From the NCBI GenBank assembly GCA_031177845.1, contig JAPSGG010000047.1:1-8098 (forward strand): a stretch of 8,098 bases of DNA. The letters run 5' to 3'. The translations under genes and the position numbers were made by a program. The notes beneath the pieces were generated by a model. The model made no database searches. It worked only from the letters and a program-made list of their open reading frames with translations, and was not told the origin of the DNA. Source of the DNA: Chromatiales bacterium. Its GTDB lineage: Bacteria; Pseudomonadota; Gammaproteobacteria; JACCYU01. Below are positions 1 to 7,978 of the stretch, in pieces (position 1 is the first letter of the stretch; each line of letters opens with the position of its first letter).

Positions 1-1131
1 GACTGCCAGCCGGACGACGTTCTTCAACGTGGCTTCATAGTCCAGAGAGCTGCTGAGGATAGTGCCCGATTCGGCCAAGAACCGCAGCGATTGCTGGACG
101 CGCCTGCGCTCGGTGACATCCCGGAATACGAGCACCACGCCCACAATGCCTTTGCGCTTGTCACGGATCGGCGCCGCGCTGTCCTCGATGGGCCACTCCA
201 CGCCGTTTTTCGCGACGAGCACCGTCTGGTTCGCCAGACCGATCACCTTGCCCTCGCGTAGCGCCCGCTGCGCAGGATTTTCAATCATCTCGCGGGTTTT
301 CGCGTTGACGATGTGAAGTACCTTGTCGAGTGGCTGTCCGATCGCTTCCTCTCTCGTCCAGCCGGTCAGGGCCTGCGCTACGGGGTTGAGAAAGGTCACG
401 CTCGCCTTTCCGTCAGTGGCGATCACGGCGTCGCCGATGCTGGCCAGCGTCGTGACGAACCATTCCTTTTCCTCGCGCAGCGCGGCATCGGCCCTAGAGC
501 GGGCGCGTAGATGGCGCCACAGCAAGTTAGTAAATGCGCCAGCGACGCACAAGCCCAGCAGACCCGCAAACAGTTCAGTGGCCACGGCAATCTGATAGCT
601 GCGCTCTGCAGCCTCCGCACGCCTTGCAAGCCGCTCTTGTTCCGCCTGCCGCATCTGGCCTGCCACCTCACGGATGGCATCCATGGTGCGCCTGCTGCCG
701 CCCGTCTGCACCAGCGCTCGAGCCGCCTTGAAGCCTTGGTCGGTGCGGACGTCGATGGAATGTTGCAGTTCGCTTTGTTTCTCGACGATGAGCCGCTTGA
801 GGGTCGAGAAGCTGTCCTGCTGTAGGAAATCATGCCGCGTCAGCGCTCCGAGATACCTGATCTCCTCGTCTATTGCCGCCACGGCGGTGTTGTACGGTTC
901 GAGGAATTCTCGATCGCCGGTGATCAGAAAGCCGCGTTCGCCGGTCTCGGCATCCTTGACAGTGGAGAGGAGCTGGCCGAGTGCGTCCAGCACGGCCTGG
1001 GTCTGCGCCACGCTAGCGCCATGGGCATACAGTTGCTGCGTGTTGTGGTAGGCGACCCCGATGTTCAGGGCCAGCAGGACGACCACCAACGCCAAGCCGA
1101 CGACGAGGCTCTTGTCGAGGGTTTGGATCAT
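1..1131 (-). CDS. CHASE3-PAS membrane sensor protein (N-terminal part, truncated by window edge)
   Basis: This open frame runs without a stop from ATG at 1131-1129 to the left edge (377 codons), so the C-terminus is missing. Residues 9-28 are a hydrophobic membrane segment. Residues about 35-170 form a helical region with the CHASE3 hallmark KDAETGERGFLITGD (59-73). Residues about 182-205 are a second membrane segment. A PAS domain follows (about 224-342), recognisable from SIGDAVIATD, the NPVAQALTGWT stretch and the closing VFRDVTERRR. The last visible residues (SSLDYEATLKNVVRLAV) resemble the linker that leads into a GAF domain or a histidine-kinase or phosphatase module. The inferred role is an inner-membrane sensor with a periplasmic CHASE3 domain and a cytoplasmic PAS domain. 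Whether the output is a histidine kinase, a SpoIIE-type phosphatase or a GGDEF domain cannot be seen. A GGAG lies 11 nt upstream of the ATG. An in-frame TTG 13 codons further upstream is a less likely start. The gene is divergent from the TldD-like gene. Confidence 0.9.
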   Translation of the reverse strand, partial: MIQTLDKSLVVGLALVVVLLALNIGVAYHNTQQLYAHGASVAQTQAVLDALGQLLSTVKDAETGERGFLITGDREFLEPYNTAVAAIDEEIRYLGALTRHDFLQQDSFSTLKRLIVEKQSELQHSIDVRTDQGFKAARALVQTGGSRRTMDAIREVAGQMRQAEQERLARRAEAAERSYQIAVATELFAGLLGLCVAGAFTNLLWRHLRARSRADAALREEKEWFVTTLASIGDAVIATDGKASVTFLNPVAQALTGWTREEAIGQPLDKVLHIVNAKTREMIENPAQRALREGKVIGLANQTVLVAKNGVEWPIEDSAAPIRDKRKGIVGVVLVFRDVTERRRVQQSLRFLAESGTILSSSLDYEATLKNVVRLAV

Positions 1132-1188
1132 GATGGCACCAGCTCCGAACGTTACGGGGCTCGCGGTCAAGCGCGGCCTTTGCAGCGC

Positions 1189-1194
1189 TTTATA
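1189..1194 (-). promoter_or_regulatory. Possible -10 element for the divergent sensor gene
   Basis: On the minus strand these bases read TATAAA, a good -10 match, about 58 nt upstream of the sensor gene ATG. The hexamer 17 bp further upstream (TTCCAT on the minus strand) is a poor -35, so this would be a weak or activator-dependent promoter. It lies next to the opposing TTGACA element, so the two promoters would be back to back. Confidence 0.25.
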
Positions 1195-1200
1195 GCTTAC

Positions 1201-1229
1201 TTGACATCCCTATGGAAACTCTGAATAAC
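1201..1229 (+). promoter_or_regulatory. Candidate sigma70 promoter upstream of the TldD-like gene
   Basis: A perfect -35 hexamer TTGACA (1201-1206) is followed after 17 bp by AATAAC (1224-1229), which matches the -10 consensus TATAAT at four of six positions. Transcription would start near 1236, about 30 nt before the ATG at 1267. It is the best promoter match I saw in the window. The assignment is by eye and has not been tested. Confidence 0.55.
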
Positions 1230-1266
1230 GCGGTGATCGACATCGACTCTCACCATTCGTGCCATC

Positions 1267-2697
1267 ATGCTAGATGACATCGCCCGCCGCTTTGAGTCGC
1301 TCGCACCCGCCGCGGACTTCTGGTCGATCCGGCTCGTCGATCATCGCCGCGAGTGCCTGTCGGTCAGGCAGGACGTCGAGCAACCTGCCGTCAACGAGCG
1401 CAGCCTCGGTGCGCTGATCAGCGTCGTCGACGGGAAAGGCGCAGGGTACGGCGCCACCTGCGACTTGACCGATCGAGGACTAGCGGCGTGCGCGCGCAAA
1501 GCGTGCGACTGGGCCAAGCGCAGCGCGGGCTTGAACCTGCTCTCACCCGAACAGATACCGCGCCCGCGGACATCGGGCGTATATGCGACGCCCGTCAAAC
1601 GAGCATGGAGCCTGCTTCGCCTCGACGACATGCTCATCTGGCTACGCGATGCCGGCCGCAAGCTCAAGGCGGACGACGCCATCGTGGACTGGCTAGCTTC
1701 CTTGGATCATCAGCAGGCAAAGATACTGATGGTCAACAGCCTTGGCGCGCGCATCGCGCAATCCTTCGAGTTTCTAACTCCCGGTTTGCAGGCGGTGGCG
1801 AACGAGGGGTCGGAAACGCAGCAGCGCAGCTTCGGTTTTGACCTGGCGGGCCAGGGCGGGCTCGAACTCCTGGAAGGCCTCGACCTTAGCGGAGAGGCGC
1901 AACGGATTGCAGAAGAGGCGCTGCAGCTCCTGCGCGCGCCGGCTTGTCCCGCCGGCAAGACTGACGTGCTGCTGATGCCCGGGCAGATGATCCTGCAGAT
2001 CCACGAGAGCATCGGACATTCGCTGGAGCTGGATCGCATCCTGGGCGACGAGCGCAATTTCGCCGGCGCCAGCTTCATCACACCCGACATGTTTGGCCGT
2101 TACCAGTACGGCTCAAAGCTGCTCAACGTCACCTTCGATCCCACCCGCCCGCATCAGCTTGCGAGCTATGGCTTCGACGACGAGGGCTGGCCTGCTGCGC
2201 GCGAGTATCTGATCCGCGATGGCATTCTTGTGCGTCCATTGGGTGGGGCCAGCTCGCAGGCGCGCTCCGGACTGCCGGGCGTGGCCAGCGCGCGCGCCAG
2301 CGGCTGGAACCGGCCGCCGGTGGATCGCATGGCGAACATTAATCTGGAGCCGGGGGATTGCAGCCTCTCGGAATTGATCGCGTCGGTTGAACGGGGCGTA
2401 TTGATGGATACGAATCGCTCGTGGTCGATCGACGATAGCCGCACCAAGTTTCAGTTTGGCTGCGAGTGGGGCCGCATTATCGAAGACGGCGAACTCAAGG
2501 GCGTAGTCAGGGACCCGAACTACCGCGGCATCTCGGAGACCTTCTGGCACAGCCTCGCCCATGTGGGCGACGAGAGCACATTCCGGGTGATGGGTGTGCT
2601 GACCTGCGGTAAGGGGGAGCCGAATCAGGTGATGCAGGTAGGCCATGCCAGCCCCGCCTGCGTGTTCAAGAACGTGGACGTGTTCAGTGGGGTGTGA
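1267..2697 (+). CDS. TldD/PmbA-family metalloprotease homologue (TldD-like, catalytic type)
   Basis: The gene encodes 476 residues, close to the family's usual length of about 450-480. The zinc-peptidase motif HExxxH is present as HESIGHSLE (H246, E247, H251), the TldD-type signature that TldE/PmbA partners lack. A C-terminal cysteine (C447, in TCGKGE) sits where TldD proteins carry their third zinc ligand, and the block GVVRDPNYRGISETFW just before it is also typical. TldD-like proteins work in the cytoplasm, usually as a heterodimer with TldE, trimming unfolded peptides; E. coli TldD/E matures microcin B17 and degrades the antitoxin CcdA. Here the substrate is unknown and no complete TldE gene is visible. 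The ATG at 1267 was chosen because no better in-frame start lies upstream, but no clear Shine-Dalgarno sequence precedes it. The family is clear; orthology to E. coli tldD is not established, so no symbol is given. Confidence 0.92.
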   Translation: MLDDIARRFESLAPAADFWSIRLVDHRRECLSVRQDVEQPAVNERSLGALISVVDGKGAGYGATCDLTDRGLAACARKACDWAKRSAGLNLLSPEQIPRPRTSGVYATPVKRAWSLLRLDDMLIWLRDAGRKLKADDAIVDWLASLDHQQAKILMVNSLGARIAQSFEFLTPGLQAVANEGSETQQRSFGFDLAGQGGLELLEGLDLSGEAQRIAEEALQLLRAPACPAGKTDVLLMPGQMILQIHESIGHSLELDRILGDERNFAGASFITPDMFGRYQYGSKLLNVTFDPTRPHQLASYGFDDEGWPAAREYLIRDGILVRPLGGASSQARSGLPGVASARASGWNRPPVDRMANINLEPGDCSLSELIASVERGVLMDTNRSWSIDDSRTKFQFGCEWGRIIEDGELKGVVRDPNYRGISETFWHSLAHVGDESTFRVMGVLTCGKGEPNQVMQVGHASPACVFKNVDVFSGV

Positions 2698-2730
2698 TTA
2701 ACCACAGAGCGCACAGAGACCACAGAGGTG
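2698..2730 (+). repeat. CACAGAG array with 9-bp period (TTAACCACAGAG-type intergenic repeat)
   Basis: Three exact copies of CACAGAG occur at 2703-2709, 2712-2718 and 2721-2727, spaced exactly 9 bp apart and preceded by TTAAC. The array begins on the base after the TGA of the TldD-like gene. A degenerate version, also starting TTAACC, occurs in the opposite orientation at 7979-8016. Short AACCACAGAG-type repeats of this kind are common in intergenic DNA of many environmental bacteria, and their function is not known to me. Confidence 0.75.
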
Positions 2731-2798
2731 AGCAGTGTGCGCTCTATGGTGAAGAGTCGCATGCCACGCAGCGGCACCATCCTTGCTAGCCACTATGC

Positions 2799-3680
2799 AT
2801 GACGTCGCCCCGCTCGCTCATCAATGCCATCTCACGTACGGTGCAGGAATTCCTGGGCGATCAGCCTTTTGATCTCGCGGGAGCCCTGTCCTATTACACG
2901 CTCCTTTCCATCGCTCCGCTGCTGGTGGTCGTCATTGCGATCGCAGGGCTATTTCTCGGCGATGACGTGGTGCGCGGCCAGATCGTGGGTCAGATCGGCG
3001 CACTGGTCGGGCGCAGCAGTGCGCAGTTTATCGAGACCGTAATCGCCAATTCCGATCAGCCCCGGCGTGGCTTGATCGCCGTGATTACGGGGCTTGTCAT
3101 CACGCTACTGGGCGCAACCACAGTCTTCGCGCAGCTGCAGGCCTCGCTCAACCGCATCTGGCATGTACAGGCCGCGCCGAACAGCAGTGCGATCTGGGGT
3201 TTTATAAGGCAACGCCTGCTGTCGCTGGGTCTCGTGGTCACCGTCGCCTTCCTGCTACTGATCTCGCTGGTCATCAGTGCGCTATTGGCTGGTCTTCAGG
3301 ATTATCTGAATACGGTGCTGCCAGGGGCGCCGCTGGTATGGTGGGCCTTGAACGTGATCGTATCATTAGGTCTTATCACCGTGCTGATCGCGATGATCTT
3401 CAAGATCCTGCCGGATGCGGAAATCGATTGGCGCGATACGTGGTTCGGCGCATTGATCACCGCCCTCCTCTTCACCATCGGCAAATTTCTCATCGGTCTT
3501 TACCTAGGACAGGCCAGCGTCGGGTCTACCTACGGCGCCGCGGGCTCTGCCGTGGTACTGATGGTCTGGATCTACTATGCCTCGCTGATCCTGTTCTTCG
3601 GCGCAAAGATCACTCAGGTGGTGGCGCGCCAGCATGGCGCTCGCGTCGTGCCCAGCGCGCACGCTCAACCGGCAAAATGA
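2799..3680 (+). CDS. YihY/BrkB-family inner-membrane protein
   Basis: The 293-residue product has the usual family length and about six hydrophobic segments (approximately 28-54, 92-113, 138-166, 180-203, 214-237 and 248-270). Family-typical blocks are visible: GALSYYTLLSIAPLLVV in segment 1, the LNRIWHV stretch after segment 2, and the C-terminal STYGAAGSAVVLMVWIYY followed by LILFFGAKITQVVARQHG. Many relatives have an acidic residue where this protein has K270 in GAKITQ, from memory of the family. The protein was once mis-annotated as ribonuclease BN in related genomes. The biochemical function is unknown, although E. coli YhjD of this family has been linked genetically to handling of lipid A precursor. 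The ATG at 2799 has no clear ribosome binding site; an ATG at 2795 is in another frame. The AsmA-like gene begins 39 bp after the stop, so the two are probably co-transcribed. Confidence 0.92.
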   Translation: MTSPRSLINAISRTVQEFLGDQPFDLAGALSYYTLLSIAPLLVVVIAIAGLFLGDDVVRGQIVGQIGALVGRSSAQFIETVIANSDQPRRGLIAVITGLVITLLGATTVFAQLQASLNRIWHVQAAPNSSAIWGFIRQRLLSLGLVVTVAFLLLISLVISALLAGLQDYLNTVLPGAPLVWWALNVIVSLGLITVLIAMIFKILPDAEIDWRDTWFGALITALLFTIGKFLIGLYLGQASVGSTYGAAGSAVVLMVWIYYASLILFFGAKITQVVARQHGARVVPSAHAQPAK

Positions 3681-3719
3681 ATATTTCAGACCCTCAGATG
3701 AGCCCCGCGCTAACCTTTG

Positions 3720-6700
3720 ATGGCGATGGCAATCAAGCTTGTTAAATGGGCCGCTGTCGGGCTCGCCGCGGTCATTTTGGCGCTGGTCCTGCTGATGCTC
3801 TTGATCGACTGGAACTGGGTCAAAGGCTATGCGGAACGCGCGATCAGCGAGCAGACAGGCCGGCAATTTGCAATCGCCGGCGACCTGGATGTCGACCTTT
3901 CGCTCAAGCCGCGTATTCGAGCGACGAAGGTCCAGTTCGAAAATGCACCCTGGAGCAAAGATCCTCAGATGGTTAAAGTCGGGCTGTTTGACATACGCCT
4001 TGATCTTCTTCAACTGATGCAAGGGCGCATCGTTATTCCGGAGCTGCGGATCGTCGAGCCTATCATTCGCCTCGAGAAATCAGCGCAGGGGAAGCCCAAC
4101 TGGGAGCTCAGGTCGGAACCGGTAGCCGAAAAGGCGGTCGAGACTGCCGCCCCCGAGGAACGCAGCGAGTTTCCGGTTGTCAGCCGTCTAATTGTTGAAG
4201 GCGGCTGGGTCAAGTACGTCGATCATGCGACCAGTACCGATGTGACGCTCGGCATTACGAGCATCCACGGCTCTACAAGGGGAAAAGGCGGACAAGTCAC
4301 GCTCGATGGCGATGGGCAGCTCGAGGCACAACCCTGGCGGATGGCGCTGCGGGCGGGCTCATTTGAGAAACTCCAGTCTGCGAATATCCCCTATCCCGTC
4401 GACCTCAGGCTCAAAGTCGGCGACACCCGCGCGAGCATCGAAGGTGTGTTAAGAAAGCCCATACAAATGCAGGGCGTGAATCTAAGCGCATCGCTAGAGG
4501 GTCCCGACTTATCAGTGCTGGCGCCTTTCTTTCCCGGGGCTGCCCCCAAGCTGCCAGCTTATTCCATCGAGGGCCATGTGGTTCGCGCGGACGAGGACTG
4601 GCATTTACAGAACTTCCAGGCGAGGGTTGGCAAGAGCAATCTGAAAGGCGAAGTGACGATCGCGACAGGCGGCAAACGCCCGTTGGTGAAGGCGGATTTG
4701 ACGTCCAATCTGGTGCACTATGATGACTTCGTGCGACTGGTGCCGCCCTCTAAGGAACAAAGGCAGTCTAAGCCGCTCGATCTAAGCCCTCTTAAGAGCA
4801 TGGACGCAGTCGTTAACGTCCGCGGTGATGAGATTTTGACCCCGGCACTTACGCTTCGCGATCTCCAAGTTACGATCGAGCTCAAAGAAGGCCGGCTACG
4901 TGTTGACCCAGTGAGCCTGGATGTCGGCGGTGGCCGCATGCAGGTCCAAGCGGTGCTCGACGCCCGCTCACAGCCGTTTGAGGCCTTTCTCCAGAGCAAC
5001 ATCAATCAGGTAGATCTGGGCAAGCTGAGGGATCTTGTCACTGCTAAACGGCGCCTTGACGGAATATTGGATGGGCACGTCAAAGTATCGGTGACTGGTG
5101 CAAGCGCGACGCAGATGAAGGAAGGCGCGGGCGCTGGCGCGCTGTCAGTAATCAACAGCCTAGTTGTGGAGGACAGCCGTTTCTCGTACGACGCTCTTGG
5201 GAGCGGCACGCGACTCGATATTGTCGCGGATTCGGCGACGATGAACGGTCGACGGACACTTCAGATTCGGGGCGACGGTCGCTGGCGGGGGGAGCCCTTC
5301 GAACTTGCCTTGCGGATTGATCCCTTGCTGGAACTCGCCGATGTCAGGACGAACAAGCCCTACGCCGTCAAACTCAGAGCCAGCGGGCTGGGTACCCAGG
5401 TTCGAGTCAATGGTGCGCTCAGGCAGCCGCTGGCCTCTAGAGACCTCGATCTCGCACTGTCAGTGAGCGGTTCGGGTACGGATCAACTATCGGCTGCGCT
5501 CGGCAAACCGCTGCCGAACATTTCGCCTTATCACATCGAAGGCCGCGTGCGGCGTGAGGCAGCCAAATGGGAAGTCGATGGCTTTCAAGGCCGCGTCGGT
5601 GAAAGCGACTTGAGAGGCGACATTGAGGTCAACACCGAAGGAGAACGGCCGTTTGTCAGGGCCGCTCTTGTCTCGCGCAGACTGAAGTATAACGACTTCA
5701 TGACCTTCCTTGAGAAATCGGATCGAGCAAAAGCCAAGCAACAGGAGGCTAACGCACAACAAGCGGGCAAATCCGCTGACGCACCCTTCGATCTCACAGC
5801 ACTGCAACAACTCAATGCTGAAATCAGCTTCGAGGGCAAGGAGATTATCGCCCAGAAGCTGCCCTTAGGTCATGTTGGCTTCGACATCGCCTTACATGGT
5901 GGACACCTGACTGTCGATCCGTTCACATTAGGTCTGGGCGGCGGCACGGTTGAGGGAATGCTCTCCCTCGACAGCTCGGCCCCTATGCGCGGTACCCTGA
6001 CAACCCGGATCCAGCATGTCGACATCCAAGAGATCGTGGAACCGTTTGATCTCGAGGCGACCTTCGGCATCCTTAGCGGGCATGCGAAGATCTCGATTGT
6101 CGGCGCGAATAAGCAGCAGATCGCCGCGGCTGCAGAGCAGACACCGCTCACCTTTATTCACAGCCTCATGATCGAGGATACAAGATTCAGCTATCGGGAC
6201 CTGGACAGCGATACGGACATCCAGGCGAAGATTGCCACTACGACGACCTCGAATGGCAACGAACCGATTAACGTGCACGGCCGCGGGCGTTATCAGGGCG
6301 AGCCTTTCAGCCTGGATGCCAACGCTGGCTCACTGTTGAGGCTGCTGGAGGAGAAGCAGCCCTACCCGATCCAAGTGGAGGCCAAAGTTGCCAACACACA
6401 GGCGAGTCTCGAAGGCGACATCACTCAGCCGCTCAATCTTAAGGGGATGGATATCAATATATCGGTCAAAGGTCCGAATCCAAACCAACTTAATAAGCTC
6501 GCAGGCGTCCCCCTGCCGGACCTGCCCCCTTACAGAATTGAAGGGCAGGTATCGCGCCAAGGAGATGTCTGGCGGCTCCTAGACTTGGACGGCGGGGTCG
6601 GCGATAGCGATATGGCGGGGCACATTGAAATCACTACCCTTAGAGAACCCCGACCAATGATCGTGGCGGATCTTGTGTCACGCCGGCTGGACCTCGATGA

Positions 6701-7793
6701 CTTTGCCGGGCTGATCGGGGCGGCGCCGGATACCGGACCTGGAGAAACGGAGTCAGGCCAGCAACAGCGCGAAGCCAAGGCCGAGGACAAGAGCGTGAGG
6801 GTACTGCCGAAAGAGCCCTTCCACTTGGAAAGCCTTCGAGATCTGGACGCGCGATTGAACTTTAAGGGCAAACGGATCGAGACGATTCTGCCTATCGACG
6901 ATCTTCGTCTGCAAGCAACGCTCAGAAATGGCCGGCTGAATCTGAAGCCACTCAACCTGGGCATCGGCGGTGGGGATATTAGGTCTCGGGTTGTGCTTGA
7001 TGCGAGTGCCCGGCCCGTACAAGCCGAAATTGAAACTCAAGTAAGTCACCTGAATCTGAAGCGAGTGCTGCGTCGGTTCGAATTTGCCGAGAAGAGCGTC
7101 GGCAACATTGGCGGGCGCGCCAATCTGAAGGCCACCGGCGACTCGGTAGCTGAGCTCATGGCAACACTCGACGGACGATTGTCGCTGATCATGGCGGGCG
7201 GCCGGATTGACAGTCTCTTGCTTGAACTCGCCGGGATTGACGCGTTGCAGGCGATCGGCGACCTGCTAGGCGACGAGGAGGCGGTCCCGATTCGCTGCGC
7301 CTTTACAGACCTCAAGGCAAAGGAAGGCCAGGTGGACGTGAAGTCCTTTGTGATCGATACGACGGATACCAAGTTTATCGGCGACGGCACCATCAATCTG
7401 GACGAGGAACGTGTCCGTTTAGTAATAGCGCCGCAACCAAAGGATTTTAGCCTGTTCGCGGTGGGCACGCCCATACGCATCGGGGGCCGTTTTGGCGATT
7501 TAGCCTTCTATCCAGAATCCGAACTCGCAGAGCGGGTCGCGGCCTCTGTGGTGCTGGGGCTGGTTGCGACACCTTTCGCGGCGCTGATCCCATTGATCGA
7601 GACCGGTACCGGCAAAAATGCCGCTTGCCAGTCTCTGCTCAATGAATCGAACGACGGACAGCGCACCGCCGAATCGCATCCTGGCCGTAAAGATGAGGCG
7701 AAGCCGGAGGCACGCGCCCAGCAAGCTGAGCCGGAGACCGAGGAGGATTCGCCATCGCGATCGTTCCTGGACCCGCAAGATCTCCGGCCGTAG
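3720..7793 (+). CDS. Giant AsmA-family envelope protein with three tandem AsmA-type cores
   Basis: The product has 1357 residues, about twice E. coli AsmA or YhjG. Residues about 6-26 are one membrane anchor, followed by the classic AsmA start with SEQTGRQFAIAGDLDVDLS and NAPWSKDP, so the chain should be anchored in the inner membrane with its bulk in the periplasm. A repeated core is visible three times: PYxV/I at residues 224, 547 and 881; the [AP]YxIEG motif at 280, 603 and 937; and GGG within a VDP/LKP...GGG block at 403, 740 and 1083. The repeat length is 323-343 residues. Residues about 1151-1266 form the conserved AsmA C-terminal region (DGRLSLIMAGGRIDS to FYPE). A hydrophobic stretch and an acidic, low-complexity tail follow. 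AsmA-like proteins are implicated in phospholipid transport between the membranes and in outer-membrane homeostasis. ATG 3720 is preferred over the adjacent TTG 3717; ATG 3726 is also possible. No strong Shine-Dalgarno sequence is seen. Confidence 0.93.
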   Translation: MAMAIKLVKWAAVGLAAVILALVLLMLLIDWNWVKGYAERAISEQTGRQFAIAGDLDVDLSLKPRIRATKVQFENAPWSKDPQMVKVGLFDIRLDLLQLMQGRIVIPELRIVEPIIRLEKSAQGKPNWELRSEPVAEKAVETAAPEERSEFPVVSRLIVEGGWVKYVDHATSTDVTLGITSIHGSTRGKGGQVTLDGDGQLEAQPWRMALRAGSFEKLQSANIPYPVDLRLKVGDTRASIEGVLRKPIQMQGVNLSASLEGPDLSVLAPFFPGAAPKLPAYSIEGHVVRADEDWHLQNFQARVGKSNLKGEVTIATGGKRPLVKADLTSNLVHYDDFVRLVPPSKEQRQSKPLDLSPLKSMDAVVNVRGDEILTPALTLRDLQVTIELKEGRLRVDPVSLDVGGGRMQVQAVLDARSQPFEAFLQSNINQVDLGKLRDLVTAKRRLDGILDGHVKVSVTGASATQMKEGAGAGALSVINSLVVEDSRFSYDALGSGTRLDIVADSATMNGRRTLQIRGDGRWRGEPFELALRIDPLLELADVRTNKPYAVKLRASGLGTQVRVNGALRQPLASRDLDLALSVSGSGTDQLSAALGKPLPNISPYHIEGRVRREAAKWEVDGFQGRVGESDLRGDIEVNTEGERPFVRAALVSRRLKYNDFMTFLEKSDRAKAKQQEANAQQAGKSADAPFDLTALQQLNAEISFEGKEIIAQKLPLGHVGFDIALHGGHLTVDPFTLGLGGGTVEGMLSLDSSAPMRGTLTTRIQHVDIQEIVEPFDLEATFGILSGHAKISIVGANKQQIAAAAEQTPLTFIHSLMIEDTRFSYRDLDSDTDIQAKIATTTTSNGNEPINVHGRGRYQGEPFSLDANAGSLLRLLEEKQPYPIQVEAKVANTQASLEGDITQPLNLKGMDINISVKGPNPNQLNKLAGVPLPDLPPYRIEGQVSRQGDVWRLLDLDGGVGDSDMAGHIEITTLREPRPMIVADLVSRRLDLDDFAGLIGAAPDTGPGETESGQQQREAKAEDKSVRVLPKEPFHLESLRDLDARLNFKGKRIETILPIDDLRLQATLRNGRLNLKPLNLGIGGGDIRSRVVLDASARPVQAEIETQVSHLNLKRVLRRFEFAEKSVGNIGGRANLKATGDSVAELMATLDGRLSLIMAGGRIDSLLLELAGIDALQAIGDLLGDEEAVPIRCAFTDLKAKEGQVDVKSFVIDTTDTKFIGDGTINLDEERVRLVIAPQPKDFSLFAVGTPIRIGGRFGDLAFYPESELAERVAASVVLGLVATPFAALIPLIETGTGKNAACQSLLNESNDGQRTAESHPGRKDEAKPEARAQQAEPETEEDSPSRSFLDPQDLRP

Positions 7794-7796
7794 GGT

Positions 7797-7813
7797 CTTA
7801 CGTGGGGCGTAAG
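7797..7813 (+). terminator. Small hairpin just after the AsmA-like gene
   Basis: The perfect 6-bp inverted repeat CTTACG/CGTAAG (7797-7802 and 7808-7813) encloses the loop TGGGG and starts 4 bp after the TAG stop. There is no T-run after it, so it is not a classical intrinsic terminator. It may stabilise the mRNA 3' end or be chance. Confidence 0.25.
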
Positions 7814-7882
7814 GGCAACAGGTGCGAGGCTGTAGACCGTCTTGCGAACTATGTGACCGCGCGGTAATCAGTCAAGTAGCCT

Positions 7883-7911
7883 TCGGCAACCTGACCGACA
7901 AATCATATACA
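7883..7911 (+). promoter_or_regulatory. Weak sigma70-like promoter candidate upstream of the right-edge gene
   Basis: TCGGCA (7883-7888) and TATACA (7906-7911) are separated by 17 bp and each match consensus at four of six positions. The stretch 7901-7915 is AT-rich compared with its surroundings. If used, the leader would be about 110 nt long and would include the hairpin at 7928-7959 and the inverted repeat copy at 7979-8016. Confidence 0.25.
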
Positions 7912-7927
7912 ACCCAACTCCTAGATG

Positions 7928-7959
7928 TTCCCTCTCCTCCGTTTACTGAGGCGAGGGAG
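7928..7959. repeat. Hairpin-forming inverted repeat (CCCTC...GAGGG)
   Basis: The arms at 7928-7939 and 7948-7959 pair over 12 positions, with one T-C mismatch and one G-T pair, around the 8-nt loop CGTTTACT. The core is CCCTCTCCTC against GAGGCGAGGG. No T-run follows on either strand, so it is not a canonical terminator. CCCTC/GAGGG palindromes are frequent as dispersed intergenic elements in GC-rich proteobacteria. It could also terminate the BrkB-AsmA transcript without a U-tract. Confidence 0.5.
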
Positions 7960-7978
7960 ATTAGTGATCAGACCTGCC

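Noticed and set aside
674..1224. Plus-strand open frames overlapping the sensor gene
   Set aside because: The minus-strand frame encodes recognisable CHASE3 and PAS motifs without interruption. The plus-strand products match no family I recognise and have no supporting start signals.
2113..2646. Long minus-strand open frame inside the TldD-like gene
   Set aside because: It lies antisense to the conserved TldD C-terminal region and is explained by high GC content. Its translation shows no recognisable domain.
2746..2780. ATGGTG/CACCAT inverted repeat downstream of the TldD-like gene
   Set aside because: Only 6 bp pair, across a 23-nt loop, with no extension and no T-run, so chance is the simpler explanation.
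3717..3719. TTG as the start of the AsmA-like gene
   Set aside because: An ATG follows directly at 3720 and another lies at 3726. There is no ribosome binding site that favours TTG.
3504..4022. Minus-strand open frame across the BrkB-AsmA junction
   Set aside because: It overlaps the ends of two genes with clear family motifs on the other strand and crosses their spacer, so it is an antisense shadow.
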